Under the pieces are notes generated by a model, which saw only the letters and a list, made by a program, of their open reading frames with translations, was not told where the DNA came from and made no database searches. A stretch of 64,000 bases of DNA from HGM13233 sp900762805 (GTDB lineage Bacteria > Bacillota > Clostridia > Oscillospirales > Ruminococcaceae). The translations under genes and the position numbers were made by a program. The stretch lies in NCBI GenBank assembly GCA_937993755.1, contig CALKMA010000015.1:13941-77940 (forward strand). The letters are read 5' to 3'. Within the stretch, counting starts at the first letter, position 1; each line of letters begins with the position of its first letter. Positions 17,757 to 29,075 of the stretch are shown piece by piece.

Positions 17757-19091
17757 ATGGCAAGAATGTTTGGAACCGACGGGATCCGCGGCATCGCGAA
17801 CAAGGATCTCAGCTGCGAGCTGGCCGTGCGCGTTGGGCGCAGTGCCGCCACCGTGCTGACAAAGCATCTCAACAAGAATGCCCGCATCATCATCGGGCGC
17901 GACACCCGCATCTCCGGCGAGATGCTGGAGCAGGCCCTTGCCGCCGGCATCTGCTCGGCGGGTGCCGACGCCGTTCTGCTGGGTGTTGTGCCGACACCGG
18001 CTGTTTCCTATCTTGTGAAGTTCTACGGCGCCGACGCCGGCGTCATGATCACGGCCTCCCACAACCCTGTGCAGTACAACGGCATCAAGATTTTCAATGG
18101 CGACGGCTTCAAGCTGCCCGACGATATCGAGGATGAGATCGAGGCGCAGGTCAAAAACGGCGGCGGTGAATGTGATGACGATATCGGCCGCATCACCCGC
18201 AGCGAGGTCGCTGCGATCGACTATGTGGAGCATGTCATCCGTGAGCTGGACACCGACCTGTCGGGGCTGCGCGTCGTGTTTGACTGCGCCAACGGTGCTT
18301 CGAGCGAAACGGCCCGCAGGATATTCGGCCGCCTTGGCTGCGAGTGCATCTTTACCGGCGCCGAGCCGAACGGCCTCAACATCAACGACGGTGTCGGCTC
18401 CACCCACCTCGATCATCTCCAGGCGCTGGTGCTGCGCGAGAAGGCCGACATCGGCGTGGCCTTTGACGGCGATGCCGACCGCTGTCTCGCCATCGACGAG
18501 ACGGGCGCCGAGATCGATGGAGACAAGATCATCGCCATTCTGTCGCTGGCCATGAAGGAAAAGGGCGAGCTGTCCCGCAATACGGCCGTTGTGACCGTCA
18601 TGAGCAACCTCGGCTTTATGGAATTCGCCAGAAATCACAATATCAAGGTCGAATCGACCGTCGTGGGCGACCGTTATGTGCTGGAGGAGATGCGCCGCGG
18701 CGGCTACAAGATCGGCGGCGAGCAGTCGGGCCATGTCATCCTGTTTGACCATGCCGTCACCGGCGACGGCCAGCTGACGGCGCTGGCGCTGCTGTCCCGC
18801 CTGAAGGAGAGCGGCCTGAAGGCCAGCGAGCTGGCCTCGATCATGGAAAAATACCCGCAGGTCATCCTCAACGTCGCCGCCAATGCCGAGCAGAAGGCCC
18901 GGTTCAAGGAGGACGAGGAGCTGGCCGGCTTTATTCAGGCACAGCAGCAGGAGCTGTTTTCGACCGGCCGCGTGCTGGTGCGTCCCTCCGGCACCGAGCC
19001 TTATATCCGCGTGATGGTCGAGGGCAAGGACAAGAATGCCATCGAATCGGTCGCGTGGGCCATCCGGCAGCGCATCGAGGAAAGGATCTGA
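17757..19091 (+). CDS. glmM: Phosphoglucosamine mutase
   Basis: 444 residues. The phosphoserine loop TASHNPVQYNG has the catalytic Ser at residue 101. The metal loop DGDADR and the sugar loop GGEQSGH are present, along with the C-terminal phosphate-binding RPSGTEPYIRVMVEG. It converts glucosamine-6-phosphate to glucosamine-1-phosphate for peptidoglycan precursors. The ATG follows AAAAGGAGAAAACT. Confidence 0.96.
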   Translation: MARMFGTDGIRGIANKDLSCELAVRVGRSAATVLTKHLNKNARIIIGRDTRISGEMLEQALAAGICSAGADAVLLGVVPTPAVSYLVKFYGADAGVMITASHNPVQYNGIKIFNGDGFKLPDDIEDEIEAQVKNGGGECDDDIGRITRSEVAAIDYVEHVIRELDTDLSGLRVVFDCANGASSETARRIFGRLGCECIFTGAEPNGLNINDGVGSTHLDHLQALVLREKADIGVAFDGDADRCLAIDETGAEIDGDKIIAILSLAMKEKGELSRNTAVVTVMSNLGFMEFARNHNIKVESTVVGDRYVLEEMRRGGYKIGGEQSGHVILFDHAVTGDGQLTALALLSRLKESGLKASELASIMEKYPQVILNVAANAEQKARFKEDEELAGFIQAQQQELFSTGRVLVRPSGTEPYIRVMVEGKDKNAIESVAWAIRQRIEERI

Positions 19092-19092
19092 C

Positions 19093-19959
19093 TTGGCAAG
19101 AGCAGCTGAAAACTGGAAGGACTATGAGCTGATCGACGCTTCGTCCCGCAACCGGCTTGAGCGGTGGGGGAGGTATATCCTCGTGCGCCCCGACCCGCAG
19201 ATCGTCTGGCAGACCCCGATGACGGACCCGCTGTGGCAGAACGCCCATGCCGTCTATCATCGCTCGGCCAGCGGCGGCGGCCGGTGGGAATACCGCAAAA
19301 AGCTGCCGGAGGAGTGGGTCATCAGCTATGCCGGCCGCTTCCGGCTGCGCGTGTCGCCTACCGGCTTCAAGCATACCGGCGTCTTTCCCGAACAAGCCGC
19401 CAACTGGGATCGGTATGATTCTCTTATCCGCGCCGCCGGCCGCCCCATCCGGGTGCTCAATCTGTTTGCCTACACCGGCGGGGCGACGCTGGCCTGCCTT
19501 GCGGCGGGTGCGACGGTCTGCCATGTTGACGCCAGCAAGGGCATGGTCGAATGGGCCAAGCGCAATGTCGAGCTGAACGGCATGGGCGGTTCCTCGATCC
19601 GCTATATCGTGGACGACTGCAAAAAGTTTGTCGCGCGGGAGATCCGCCGCGGCAACCGCTACGATGCGCTTATCCTCGACCCGCCGTCCTACGGGCGCGG
19701 GCCGTCGGGCGAGATGTTCCGGCTGGAGGACGATATCTTTGACCTTATGCAGCTGTGCGCCGGCGTGATGGTCGAAAAGCCGCTCTTTGTGGCGCTCAAC
19801 GCCTATACGGCGGGGCTGTCGCCCTCCGTGATGGGATATATCATGAATGTGGTCTTTGCCGGCCGCGGCCGCACCGAATGCGGCGAGATCGGTCTGCGTG
19901 TCAGAAACAGCGGCTTTGTGCTGCCCTGCGGCAATACGGCGTGGCTGTTGGAAGAATAG
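19093..19959 (+). CDS. RlmI-like class I SAM methyltransferase (probable rRNA m5C methyltransferase)
   Basis: 288 residues with a TTG start one base after the glmM stop (AAAGGA lies 8 bases upstream). The C-terminal two-thirds is a SAM methyltransferase: VLNLFAYTGGATLACLAAGA near 117-136 (SAM binding), DASKGMVEWAKRN, and ILDPPSYGRG in place of the NPPY motif. It resembles the catalytic part of RlmI/RlmK-type 23S rRNA methyltransferases but lacks the N-terminal PUA domain, so the exact target is uncertain. The ECF ATPase gene starts 4 bases downstream. Confidence 0.8.
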   Translation: MARAAENWKDYELIDASSRNRLERWGRYILVRPDPQIVWQTPMTDPLWQNAHAVYHRSASGGGRWEYRKKLPEEWVISYAGRFRLRVSPTGFKHTGVFPEQAANWDRYDSLIRAAGRPIRVLNLFAYTGGATLACLAAGATVCHVDASKGMVEWAKRNVELNGMGGSSIRYIVDDCKKFVAREIRRGNRYDALILDPPSYGRGPSGEMFRLEDDIFDLMQLCAGVMVEKPLFVALNAYTAGLSPSVMGYIMNVVFAGRGRTECGEIGLRVRNSGFVLPCGNTAWLLEE

Positions 19960-19963
19960 GAAC

Positions 19964-20800
19964 ATGGAAAAAATCATTGATGTCGATCATATCAGCTTTT
20001 CCTACGGCGATGAGCCGGTGCTGAAGGAAACGTCGCTTGCCGTCGGGCGCGGCAGCTTCATCGCTGTGCTGGGCTACAACGGCAGCGGCAAATCGACGCT
20101 GGCCAAACACCTCAACGCCCTGCTGGTGCCGCAGGAGGGCAAGGTCACTGTCGAGGGCATGGATACTGCCGACGACGCCAACACACTGGCCATCCGGCAG
20201 AAGGTCGGCATGGTCTTTCAGAACCCTGACAACCAGATCGTCGCCACCGTGGTGGAGGAGGACGTCGCCTTTGGCCCCGAAAACCTCGGCATTGCGCCCG
20301 ACGAGATCCGCCGCCGTGTCGATGAGGCGCTGCAGGCCGTCGGCATGGAGGAGAAGGCCCGCTTTGCCCCGCACAAGCTGTCGGGCGGGCAGAAGCAACG
20401 CGTCGCCATCGCCGGCGTGCTGGCCATGCGGCCCGATTGTATCGTGCTCGACGAGCCGACCGCCATGCTTGACCCCGTCGGCCGCCGCCGTGTTATAGAG
20501 ACGATCCGCGGCCTCAACCGCGAGAGCGGCATCACCGTCGTGCTTATCACCCACTATATGGCGGAGGCGGCGCAGGCCGACCGCATCGTCGTGATGAGCG
20601 ACGGGCAGATCGCCCTTTCCGGTACGCCCAGGGAGGTCTTCGGCGACATGGAGCGTATGCGCGCCTACGGGCTGGATGTCCCGCAGGTTACCGAGCTGTG
20701 CGCCCGCCTGCACGCCGACGGCGTCGATATCCCCTGCGACATCATTTCCATCGGCGAGTGCGCCGATGTGCTGGAAGCTATGCTGAAAGGCAACCGATGA
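19964..20800 (+). CDS. ecfA1: Energy-coupling factor ATPase EcfA1
   Basis: 278 residues starting MEKIIDVDHISFSYG. Walker A is GYNGSGKST at residues 37-45, the signature LSGGQKQRVAIAGVL, Walker B CIVLDEPTAMLD, and an H-loop in LITHYMAEA. It pairs with EcfA2 to power EcfT and interchangeable S components for vitamin uptake. Its stop overlaps the ecfA2 start by 4 bases (ATGA). The open frame extends upstream into the previous gene, but this ATG gives the normal ECF start. Confidence 0.95.
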   Translation: MEKIIDVDHISFSYGDEPVLKETSLAVGRGSFIAVLGYNGSGKSTLAKHLNALLVPQEGKVTVEGMDTADDANTLAIRQKVGMVFQNPDNQIVATVVEEDVAFGPENLGIAPDEIRRRVDEALQAVGMEEKARFAPHKLSGGQKQRVAIAGVLAMRPDCIVLDEPTAMLDPVGRRRVIETIRGLNRESGITVVLITHYMAEAAQADRIVVMSDGQIALSGTPREVFGDMERMRAYGLDVPQVTELCARLHADGVDIPCDIISIGECADVLEAMLKGNR

Positions 20801-21660
20801 ATGCAATCGAAACAAAAGAGCTGACCTACAAATACAGCCCCGGCCTGCCCGACGAGGTGCTGGCCGTCGATTCGCTGTCTGTCACCGTCCGCAAGGGGGA
20901 TTTTGTCGGCATCATCGGCCATACGGGGTCCGGCAAATCGACCTTTATCCAGATGCTGGCCGGTCTGCTCAGGCCGACAGCCGGCCAGGTGCTGATAGAC
21001 GGGCAGGATATCTTTGCCGACAAGAAAACGCTGCATGGGATGCGCTTCCGTGTGGGGCTGGTGTTCCAATATCCCGAATACCAGCTGTTTGAGGAGACGG
21101 TCTATAAGGATATCGCCTTCGGCCCCAAAAACATGGGCCTGCCGGACGATGAGATCGACGCCCGCGTGCGCGAGGCCGCCCGCTTTGTCGGGCTGACCGA
21201 TGAGCTGCTCGACCGCTCGCCCTTTGAGCTGTCCGGCGGCCAGAAGCGGCGTGCCGCCATTGCCGGCGTCATGGCCATGCGCCCGGAGATACTCATCCTT
21301 GACGAGCCGGCAGCCGGCCTCGACCCGCGCGGCCGGCTGGAGATCCTTGACGAGATCGAAGGCTATCACCGGCAGAGCGGGACCACCGTGCTGCTGGTCA
21401 GTCACTCGATGGAGGATATCGCCCGCTACGCCGACCGCGTGCTGGTCATTTCCAACGGCCGCCTGTTTGATTACGGGACGGTGGAGGAGGTCTTTCGCAC
21501 CGCCGCCCGGCTGGAGGAAAACGGGCTGTCGGTGCCGCAGATCACAGAGCTGTTTCTGGAGCTGGAGCGGCGCGGTATTCACTTCGACGAAAGTGTTTAT
21601 ACCGTCAAGTACGCCGAAAAGCTGCTGCTGGCGGCGCTGAAGGGCGGTGAGCGCCCATGA
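20797..21660 (+). CDS. ecfA2: Energy-coupling factor ATPase EcfA2
   Basis: 287 residues. The N-terminal TKELTYKYSPGLP is characteristic of EcfA2. Walker A is GHTGSGKST at residues 41-49, the signature LSGGQKRRAAIAGVM, and Walker B ILILDEPAAGLDP. It overlaps ecfA1 and ecfT by 4 bases on each side, so the three are translationally coupled. It forms the ATPase heterodimer of the ECF module. Confidence 0.95.
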   Translation: MNAIETKELTYKYSPGLPDEVLAVDSLSVTVRKGDFVGIIGHTGSGKSTFIQMLAGLLRPTAGQVLIDGQDIFADKKTLHGMRFRVGLVFQYPEYQLFEETVYKDIAFGPKNMGLPDDEIDARVREAARFVGLTDELLDRSPFELSGGQKRRAAIAGVMAMRPEILILDEPAAGLDPRGRLEILDEIEGYHRQSGTTVLLVSHSMEDIARYADRVLVISNGRLFDYGTVEEVFRTAARLEENGLSVPQITELFLELERRGIHFDESVYTVKYAEKLLLAALKGGERP

Positions 21661-22472
21661 TCCGCGACGTGACCTTCGGGCAGTATATCGACCGCCGATC
21701 GCTGGCCCACCAGCTTGACGCCCGCACCAAGCTGCTGCTGGTGATCCTGTATATCGTGATGCTGTTCGCTTCCAAAACGGCGGCAGGGCTGGCGGTCTCG
21801 ATGCTGCTGGTGCCCCTCTGCTACGCCGTGTCGAGGATTCCCTTCCGCATGGCGCTGCGCAGCATCAAGCCCATCGTGCCGCTGCTGCTTTTCACCTCGG
21901 TGCTCAACGTGCTGTTCACGGCGGGTGAAACGGTGCTGGTGCAGTTCTGGCGCATCACCATCACCCGCGAGGGGCTGGTCTTTGCGCTGCTCATCTCGCT
22001 GCGCATCCTCTGTCTGCTGGCGGGGACTTCTCTGCTGACCTACACCACCTCGCCCATCGAGCTGACCGACGGCATCGAGCGCGCCGCCAAGCCGCTGCAA
22101 AGGATAGGCTTTCCGGCACACGAGCTGGCCATGATGATGACCATCGCGCTGCGCTTCATCCCGACGCTCATCGACGAGACCGACAAGATTATGAGCGCCC
22201 AGAAAGCGCGCGGCGCCGCCTTTGACACCGGCAATCTGGTGCAGCGCATCCGCGCCATGGTGCCCATTCTGGTGCCGCTTTTCGTTTCGTCCTTCCGCCG
22301 GGCCGATGAGCTGGCGGTGGCTATGGAGTGCCGCTGCTACCACGGCGGCGAGGGGCGCACCCGCATGAAAACGACCCGCATGGGCGGGCGCGATCTGGCG
22401 GCGCTGCTGCTGGCGGCGCTGCTGCTGGCCGCCGTGCTTGTGACCAACCACTATCTTCCGGCGGTGATCTGA
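21657..22472 (+). CDS. ecfT: Energy-coupling factor transmembrane protein EcfT
   Basis: 271 residues with about five or six membrane segments. The coupling helices contain the AxxRG-type motifs expected for EcfT (QKARGAAFDTGN and MECRCYHGGEGR, both with Arg-Gly or a near variant). It bridges the EcfA ATPases and the S component. It overlaps ecfA2 by 4 bases, and truA starts 1 base after its stop, the usual ecfA-ecfA-ecfT-truA arrangement in Firmicutes. Confidence 0.95.
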   Translation: MIRDVTFGQYIDRRSLAHQLDARTKLLLVILYIVMLFASKTAAGLAVSMLLVPLCYAVSRIPFRMALRSIKPIVPLLLFTSVLNVLFTAGETVLVQFWRITITREGLVFALLISLRILCLLAGTSLLTYTTSPIELTDGIERAAKPLQRIGFPAHELAMMMTIALRFIPTLIDETDKIMSAQKARGAAFDTGNLVQRIRAMVPILVPLFVSSFRRADELAVAMECRCYHGGEGRTRMKTTRMGGRDLAALLLAALLLAAVLVTNHYLPAVI

Positions 22473-22473
22473 T

Positions 22474-23238
22474 ATGCCCAACCATCTCATCCGGCTCAGC
22501 TATGTCGGCACGGCCTACCACGGCTTTCAGATACAGGCCAACGCCGACACGGTGCAGGCACGCCTGCAGACGGCGCTGCGGACGGCGCTCGGCTTCCTGC
22601 CCGATATCAAGGGCTGCTCCCGCACCGACAGCGGCGTCCATGCCCGTGCCTTTTACGTCAGCTTCTGCACCCCGCAGCCGCTCGATGCCCGCCGCTTTCT
22701 GCGTTCGGTCAACGCGCTGCTGCCCGATGACATCCGCGTCCACGCGATCGAGCAGGTGCCGGAGACGTTCCATGCCCGTTACAGCGCCGCCGGCAAGGTC
22801 TATGAATATCTTATTTACAACAGCCCTGTGATGGACCCCTTTCTGAACGGGCGCGCGGTGCTGTTTCCCGGCCCTTTCGACTGTGAGGCGGTCAATCGGG
22901 CGCTGGCTCCGCTGCTGGGCCGGCACGATTTTTCGGCCTTCTGCGGCGAAAAGGGGAAAAAAGAGGATATGTGCCGCACCCTCACCCGCTGCGCCGCCGC
23001 CCGCGAGGGCGACCTTGTCCGGCTGACGGCCGCAGCCGACGGCTTTTTGTACAATATGGTGCGCATCATCGCCGGCACGGCCATGAGCGCGGCGCGCGGT
23101 CGGCTCGACGCCGCCGGCGTCGCCGCCATCCTTGCCTCAGGCCGGCGCAGCCTGCTGTGCTCCACCGCCCCCGCCGAGGGACTATATCTTACCAGGGTGG
23201 AATATCATTTTGAAGGAACAGACTGTCACCAAAAATGA
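22474..23238 (+). CDS. truA: tRNA pseudouridine(38-40) synthase TruA
   Basis: 254 residues. The catalytic Asp lies in GCSRTDSGVHA near residue 53, and YEYLIYN and DFSAFCGEK blocks follow in the family order. It isomerises uridines 38-40 in the anticodon arm of tRNAs. It starts 1 base after ecfT. The last 29 bases overlap the start of the DUF5711 gene. Confidence 0.94.
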   Translation: MPNHLIRLSYVGTAYHGFQIQANADTVQARLQTALRTALGFLPDIKGCSRTDSGVHARAFYVSFCTPQPLDARRFLRSVNALLPDDIRVHAIEQVPETFHARYSAAGKVYEYLIYNSPVMDPFLNGRAVLFPGPFDCEAVNRALAPLLGRHDFSAFCGEKGKKEDMCRTLTRCAAAREGDLVRLTAAADGFLYNMVRIIAGTAMSAARGRLDAAGVAAILASGRRSLLCSTAPAEGLYLTRVEYHFEGTDCHQK

Positions 23239-24367
23239 AATAGCGCTGGCGAGGAAGAAGAAGCAGAGCGCCTACCGCCGCCGGCGGGCACTTCACGCCG
23301 CCATTGTGCTGGCTGTTATTGCCGCCGTCATTACAACCGTTGTGCTGCTGCCGCCCACCGCCGCCAAGGACCTGAGCAGTGCCTTCAAGTCGTTCTTTGC
23401 CTACGGCAGCTGGCCGGTCAGCCTCGGTGCTTCATCGTTCGACAGCGTGCAGCCGCTCGATGCCGGCTTTGCCGTGTCGGCGGGCGACCGCGTGACCGTT
23501 TACAGCAACACGGGCGCCCAGCTCCAGAGCATTTCTGTCAACTACACCGCGCCGGTGACGGTGACCCACGGCAACAAGCTGCTGGTTTATGCCAGCGACG
23601 GCACCGAGGCGCGGCTCTATAACCGCACCGAAGCCATCGCTTCCTTTACGACGCAGCAGCGTATTTTATCAGCCGATACAGCAGGCGGCCGCGTCGCCCT
23701 GCTGACGGCCAGCAGCCGCTACACGGGCGAGGTGACAGTCAGCTCGGCCGGCGGCGAGGAGCTTTTTACATGGTACTGTGCCGAGGGCTTTCCCTACCTT
23801 GTCCGCTTTTCGGACAACGGCAGCCGCCTCTGCGTCGCCGCCATGGTCATCGAGAACGGCCGCTTCGATACGCGCGTGACGGTGCTTGATATCAACAGCA
23901 GCAGCGAGGTGTTTACCGCCGCTGTCGAGGGAACGGTCCACCATGTTTTCTTTGCCGGCCGAGCGCTGCTGTGTCTGTCCGACACCGCCGCCACGCCGCT
24001 CAGTGAAACGGGGGAGCTCGGCACGCCCTACCGCCTTGAGGGGCGCACGCTGCTGGCGCTGGCCGAGGGCCCCGGCGGGCAGCTGGCTCTGGCGCTCGGC
24101 TACGGCGGCCATGACAAGCTGACCGGCATCGTCGTGCTGGGACGCGGCGGCGCCCTGCAGACGGAGTTTGCCGCCGGTATCCCGGTGCGCGACCTCTGCA
24201 TTACCAAAAACGAGCTTTACCTGCTCTCCGAGGGGCGGGTGGAGGTCGTTGATTACACCGGCGCATCGGTGCGGACGCTTTCATGCAGCTATTCGGCCTC
24301 ACGGCTGCTGCTGTGCGGCGGCGACCCCGTTGTGTTTGCCGGCGGCACGGCAGCCAAAGCCGGCTGA
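23210..24367 (+). CDS. DUF5711 family membrane-anchored protein
   Basis: 385 residues with a probable TTG start behind AGGGTGG. A basic cytoplasmic N-terminus (KKKQSAYRRRR) leads to a single membrane segment near residues 26-46. A long external region of repeated short beta strands follows (for example DAGFAVSAGDRVTVYSNTG), looking like a beta-propeller. It matches the DUF5711 family seen after truA/upstream of cvpA in Oscillospirales. The function is unknown. A structural or sensory role at the cell surface is inference. Confidence 0.65.
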   Translation: MKEQTVTKNEIALARKKKQSAYRRRRALHAAIVLAVIAAVITTVVLLPPTAAKDLSSAFKSFFAYGSWPVSLGASSFDSVQPLDAGFAVSAGDRVTVYSNTGAQLQSISVNYTAPVTVTHGNKLLVYASDGTEARLYNRTEAIASFTTQQRILSADTAGGRVALLTASSRYTGEVTVSSAGGEELFTWYCAEGFPYLVRFSDNGSRLCVAAMVIENGRFDTRVTVLDINSSSEVFTAAVEGTVHHVFFAGRALLCLSDTAATPLSETGELGTPYRLEGRTLLALAEGPGGQLALALGYGGHDKLTGIVVLGRGGALQTEFAAGIPVRDLCITKNELYLLSEGRVEVVDYTGASVRTLSCSYSASRLLLCGGDPVVFAGGTAAKAG

Positions 24368-24387
24368 CGGCCGGGAAAGGAGACTTT

Positions 24388-25056
24388 ATGACAGTCGGAT
24401 TGATTTTTGATGTGACGCTGGCGGCCGTGTTCGCCGTCTGCGTCATCGTAGGGCTGGTGCGCGGCGCGCTGCGCATGATCCTGCAGCTGCTGGCTGCCGC
24501 CGGCGCCGCCGTGGCAGGCTGGCTGCTCTGCACGCCGGCCGCAGCGTTTCTGGTTGACCGGGTCGTTGCGCCGCGCATCATCGACTCGCTGGCAGACAAG
24601 CTGGTGCAGTACGCCGAGAGCGGCACCGCCATCACGCTGCCCTTTGGTCTGCAGCAGTATCTGCCGCTGGCTCAGCTGAGCGGCGCCACGCAGGAGAACG
24701 CGAAGGAGCTGGCGACCAGCCTGATGAACGGGTCGCTGTATGCTCCGGTGCTGTCGGTGATGAGAGTCCTCTGCTTTGCCGTGATATTTCTCATCGTTCT
24801 GCTCATACTGTTAGGGCTGGCCCGCCTGGCCAACAAGGCCAACGAGGTGCCGGTCATCGGCCCGGCCAACCGCGTTTTCGGCGGGCTCGCCGGGGCGCTG
24901 ATCGGGCTGGTGATGTGCTATGCGCTGGCTATGGCCGCCCATTTCACGGTGACGGCGCTTTCAGGCGTGCTGTCAGCCGCCGCGGTCGCCGATATCGCAC
25001 AGGCAAAGCTTTATAATTGGCTGATCGGCATCGACCTGTTCAGCCTCTGGCTGTGA
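24388..25056 (+). CDS. CvpA family membrane protein
   Basis: 222 residues, starting at an ATG behind GGAAAGGAGACTTT. Four hydrophobic segments are visible: residues 5-23, a GALRMILQLLAAAGAAVAGWLL segment, a central VMRVLCFAVIFLIVLLILLGL, and a C-terminal AGALIGLVMCYALAMAA. The layout is that of CvpA-like proteins, a broad family tied to cell-envelope homeostasis and, in E. coli, colicin V production. It lies between the DUF5711 gene and a Clp ATPase gene. Confidence 0.75.
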   Translation: MTVGLIFDVTLAAVFAVCVIVGLVRGALRMILQLLAAAGAAVAGWLLCTPAAAFLVDRVVAPRIIDSLADKLVQYAESGTAITLPFGLQQYLPLAQLSGATQENAKELATSLMNGSLYAPVLSVMRVLCFAVIFLIVLLILLGLARLANKANEVPVIGPANRVFGGLAGALIGLVMCYALAMAAHFTVTALSGVLSAAAVADIAQAKLYNWLIGIDLFSLWL

Positions 25057-25097
25057 TCCGCCACAGATAGAAACAAGATAGGAAGTGAAAAAACAGA

Positions 25098-27359
<2,262 letters not shown>

Positions 27360-27760
27360 GCTTTTTGCCGGCCCGCCTTGTGCGGGCTGGCCTTGCTGCA
27401 TGGATTTCAGCTTTGCGGACGAGCGAGCCGCCTGCGGGCGGGCCTTGCCGCGTTCAGCCTCCTTGCAGTGGTGACGGGCGGGGGCGCTTCCGGCGGGAGC
27501 TCAGCAGCTCTGCGCCTGCCCGCTGCCCGGTGCCGAGCCTCCTGTCCGAGCCGGTAGAGGCGCGGCCTGTGGCTGTGTCCCGCCGCGGGACGGGCGCTTT
27601 TCCGTCAGAGGCGAAGGGCTTTTTGGGCGGTTGCCGACCATTTGACCGGGCAGCCCCTGTCCATGTCCCAAGCCGGGCGGACACAGTCTGCGGTGTATTC
27701 CCGCCCCGCCGCGTGGCATAATGATACCAAAGATTTAATGTTTTTAATAAGGAGGAACCC
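27360..27760. other. Intergenic region upstream of the VanY-like gene
   Basis: 401 GC-rich bases without a supported gene. An extended -10-like element (TGGCATAAT) lies about 45 bases before the next start codon, without a convincing -35 box. Confidence 0.4.
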
Positions 27761-28678
27761 ATGAAAATAGCTCTGTTCCTGCTGCTGGCCGCCCTGCTTT
27801 TCACCGGCTGCTCCGTTCCGTGTGAGCCGGTGCTGCCGGCCGGAGCCGACCCGACCCCTGTGCTGCGCCGCGAAATCGTTCTGCGGCTGTCCTTCAATAC
27901 GCTTTATATCCGGCCGGGCGATACGCAGCAGCTGACGGCCGCCGTCTATGAACGCCGTGCGCCGGCTGAGGGCTGCCGTGTGGCCTTCAGCACAGCTTCG
28001 GGAGCGGCTACCGTCGATGAGGACGGCCGCATCACTGCCGGCGAGGCGGGCGAGAGCCGCCTTCTTGCCGCGGTGCTTGACGAGACGGGGAGGGTGCTGG
28101 CCGAGGAGGGCGTGCAGGTCATCTGCTCCGACAGCGCCCCATGGTACGGCGGCTTCACCTACATCGGCGGCGTGCTGCTGGTCAACAAGGAATTTTCGCT
28201 GCCCGAAAGCTATGACCCCGGCGATTTGCTGCCGGAGGTTCGGCAGGCCATGGAGCAGATGTTTGAGGCTGCCCGGCAGGAGGGGCTGAAGCTCTGGAAT
28301 CAGTCGAGCTATCGCTCCTACGGCTATCAGGAAAAGCTCTACAAAAAGTATGTGCGGGAGTGGGGAAGCGAGCGCGCCGAGCGCTTTTCGGCGCGACCCG
28401 GCCATTCGGAGCACCAGACCGGCCTGACCTTTGACCTCAACACCATCACGGAGGAGTTCGGCGATACGCCGGAAGGCCGCTGGGTGGCCGAGCACGCGCC
28501 GGAGTACGGCTTTATCGTGCGCTATGCCAAGGCGTTTGAGTCTGTTACCGGTTATCGCTACGAGCCGTGGCACCTGCGGTATCTCGGCCCTGAGCTGGCG
28601 CAGAAGGTGAGCGCCAGCGGCCTGTCGCTGGAGGAGTTCCTCGGCGTACCGACGGTGTTCATTTACGAATTTGAATAG
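27761..28678 (+). CDS. VanY-type D-Ala-D-Ala carboxypeptidase lipoprotein
   Basis: 305 residues. A lipoprotein signal (MKIALFLLLAALLFTGC, Cys17) anchors it to the membrane. Residues about 40-130 form a Big_2-like immunoglobulin domain (LYIRPGDTQQLTA...). The C-terminal half is an M15B metallopeptidase, with zinc residues in PGHSEHQTGLTFDL and WHLRY. It should remove the terminal D-Ala from peptidoglycan stem peptides outside the cell. The ATG follows AGGAGGAACCC. No vancomycin-resistance genes are nearby, so a housekeeping role is likely. Confidence 0.88.
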   Translation: MKIALFLLLAALLFTGCSVPCEPVLPAGADPTPVLRREIVLRLSFNTLYIRPGDTQQLTAAVYERRAPAEGCRVAFSTASGAATVDEDGRITAGEAGESRLLAAVLDETGRVLAEEGVQVICSDSAPWYGGFTYIGGVLLVNKEFSLPESYDPGDLLPEVRQAMEQMFEAARQEGLKLWNQSSYRSYGYQEKLYKKYVREWGSERAERFSARPGHSEHQTGLTFDLNTITEEFGDTPEGRWVAEHAPEYGFIVRYAKAFESVTGYRYEPWHLRYLGPELAQKVSASGLSLEEFLGVPTVFIYEFE

Positions 28679-28730
28679 ACATCCCCCTTCAGTCCGCTGC
28701 GGGAATTTCGCGGGAACGTGAAAAAAACAG

Positions 28731-28759
28731 TTGCAAATTCGCGGGCGCTATGCTATACT
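28731..28759 (+). promoter_or_regulatory. Sigma-A promoter for rpmE
   Basis: TTGCAA at 28,731-28,736 and TATACT at 28,754-28,759 with a 17-base spacer, 41 bases before the L31 start codon. Confidence 0.7.
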
Positions 28760-28799
28760 TTTATAGCAATTGCATTTAACCGAAAGAGGTGAATTAGAG

Positions 28800-29012
28800 A
28801 TGAAACAGGGCATCCATCCTGCGTACGAGGAAAGCACCATTACCTGCGCCTGCGGTGAGGTCATCAAGACCCGTTCCACCAAAAAGGACATTCGCGTTGA
28901 AATATGCTCCAAGTGCCACCCGTTCTACACCGGCAAGCAGAAGCTTGTCGATACCGGCGGCCGTGTAGACCGCTTCAACAAGCGCTACAATATTTCCACC
29001 GAAAACAAGTAA
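28800..29012 (+). CDS. rpmE: 50S ribosomal protein L31 (zinc-binding type)
   Basis: 70 residues starting MKQGIHPAYEE. It has four Cys/His ligands typical of the C+ form (TCACGE and EICSKCHPFYTG), then GRVDRFNKRY. The ATG at 28,800 follows GAAAGAGGTGAATTAGAG. A terminator follows 8 bases after the stop, so the gene is probably monocistronic. Confidence 0.97.
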   Translation: MKQGIHPAYEESTITCACGEVIKTRSTKKDIRVEICSKCHPFYTGKQKLVDTGGRVDRFNKRYNISTENK

Positions 29013-29019
29013 TAAGTTC

Positions 29020-29045
29020 ATACGGGCGGTGACAACCGCCCGTAT
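29020..29045 (+). terminator. Terminator after rpmE
   Basis: An 11-bp perfect stem (ATACGGGCGGT arm) with a 4-base loop, followed by TGCTTTAT. Confidence 0.75.
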
Positions 29046-29075
29046 TGCTTTATCACGGGAAGGGGAGGACGGACT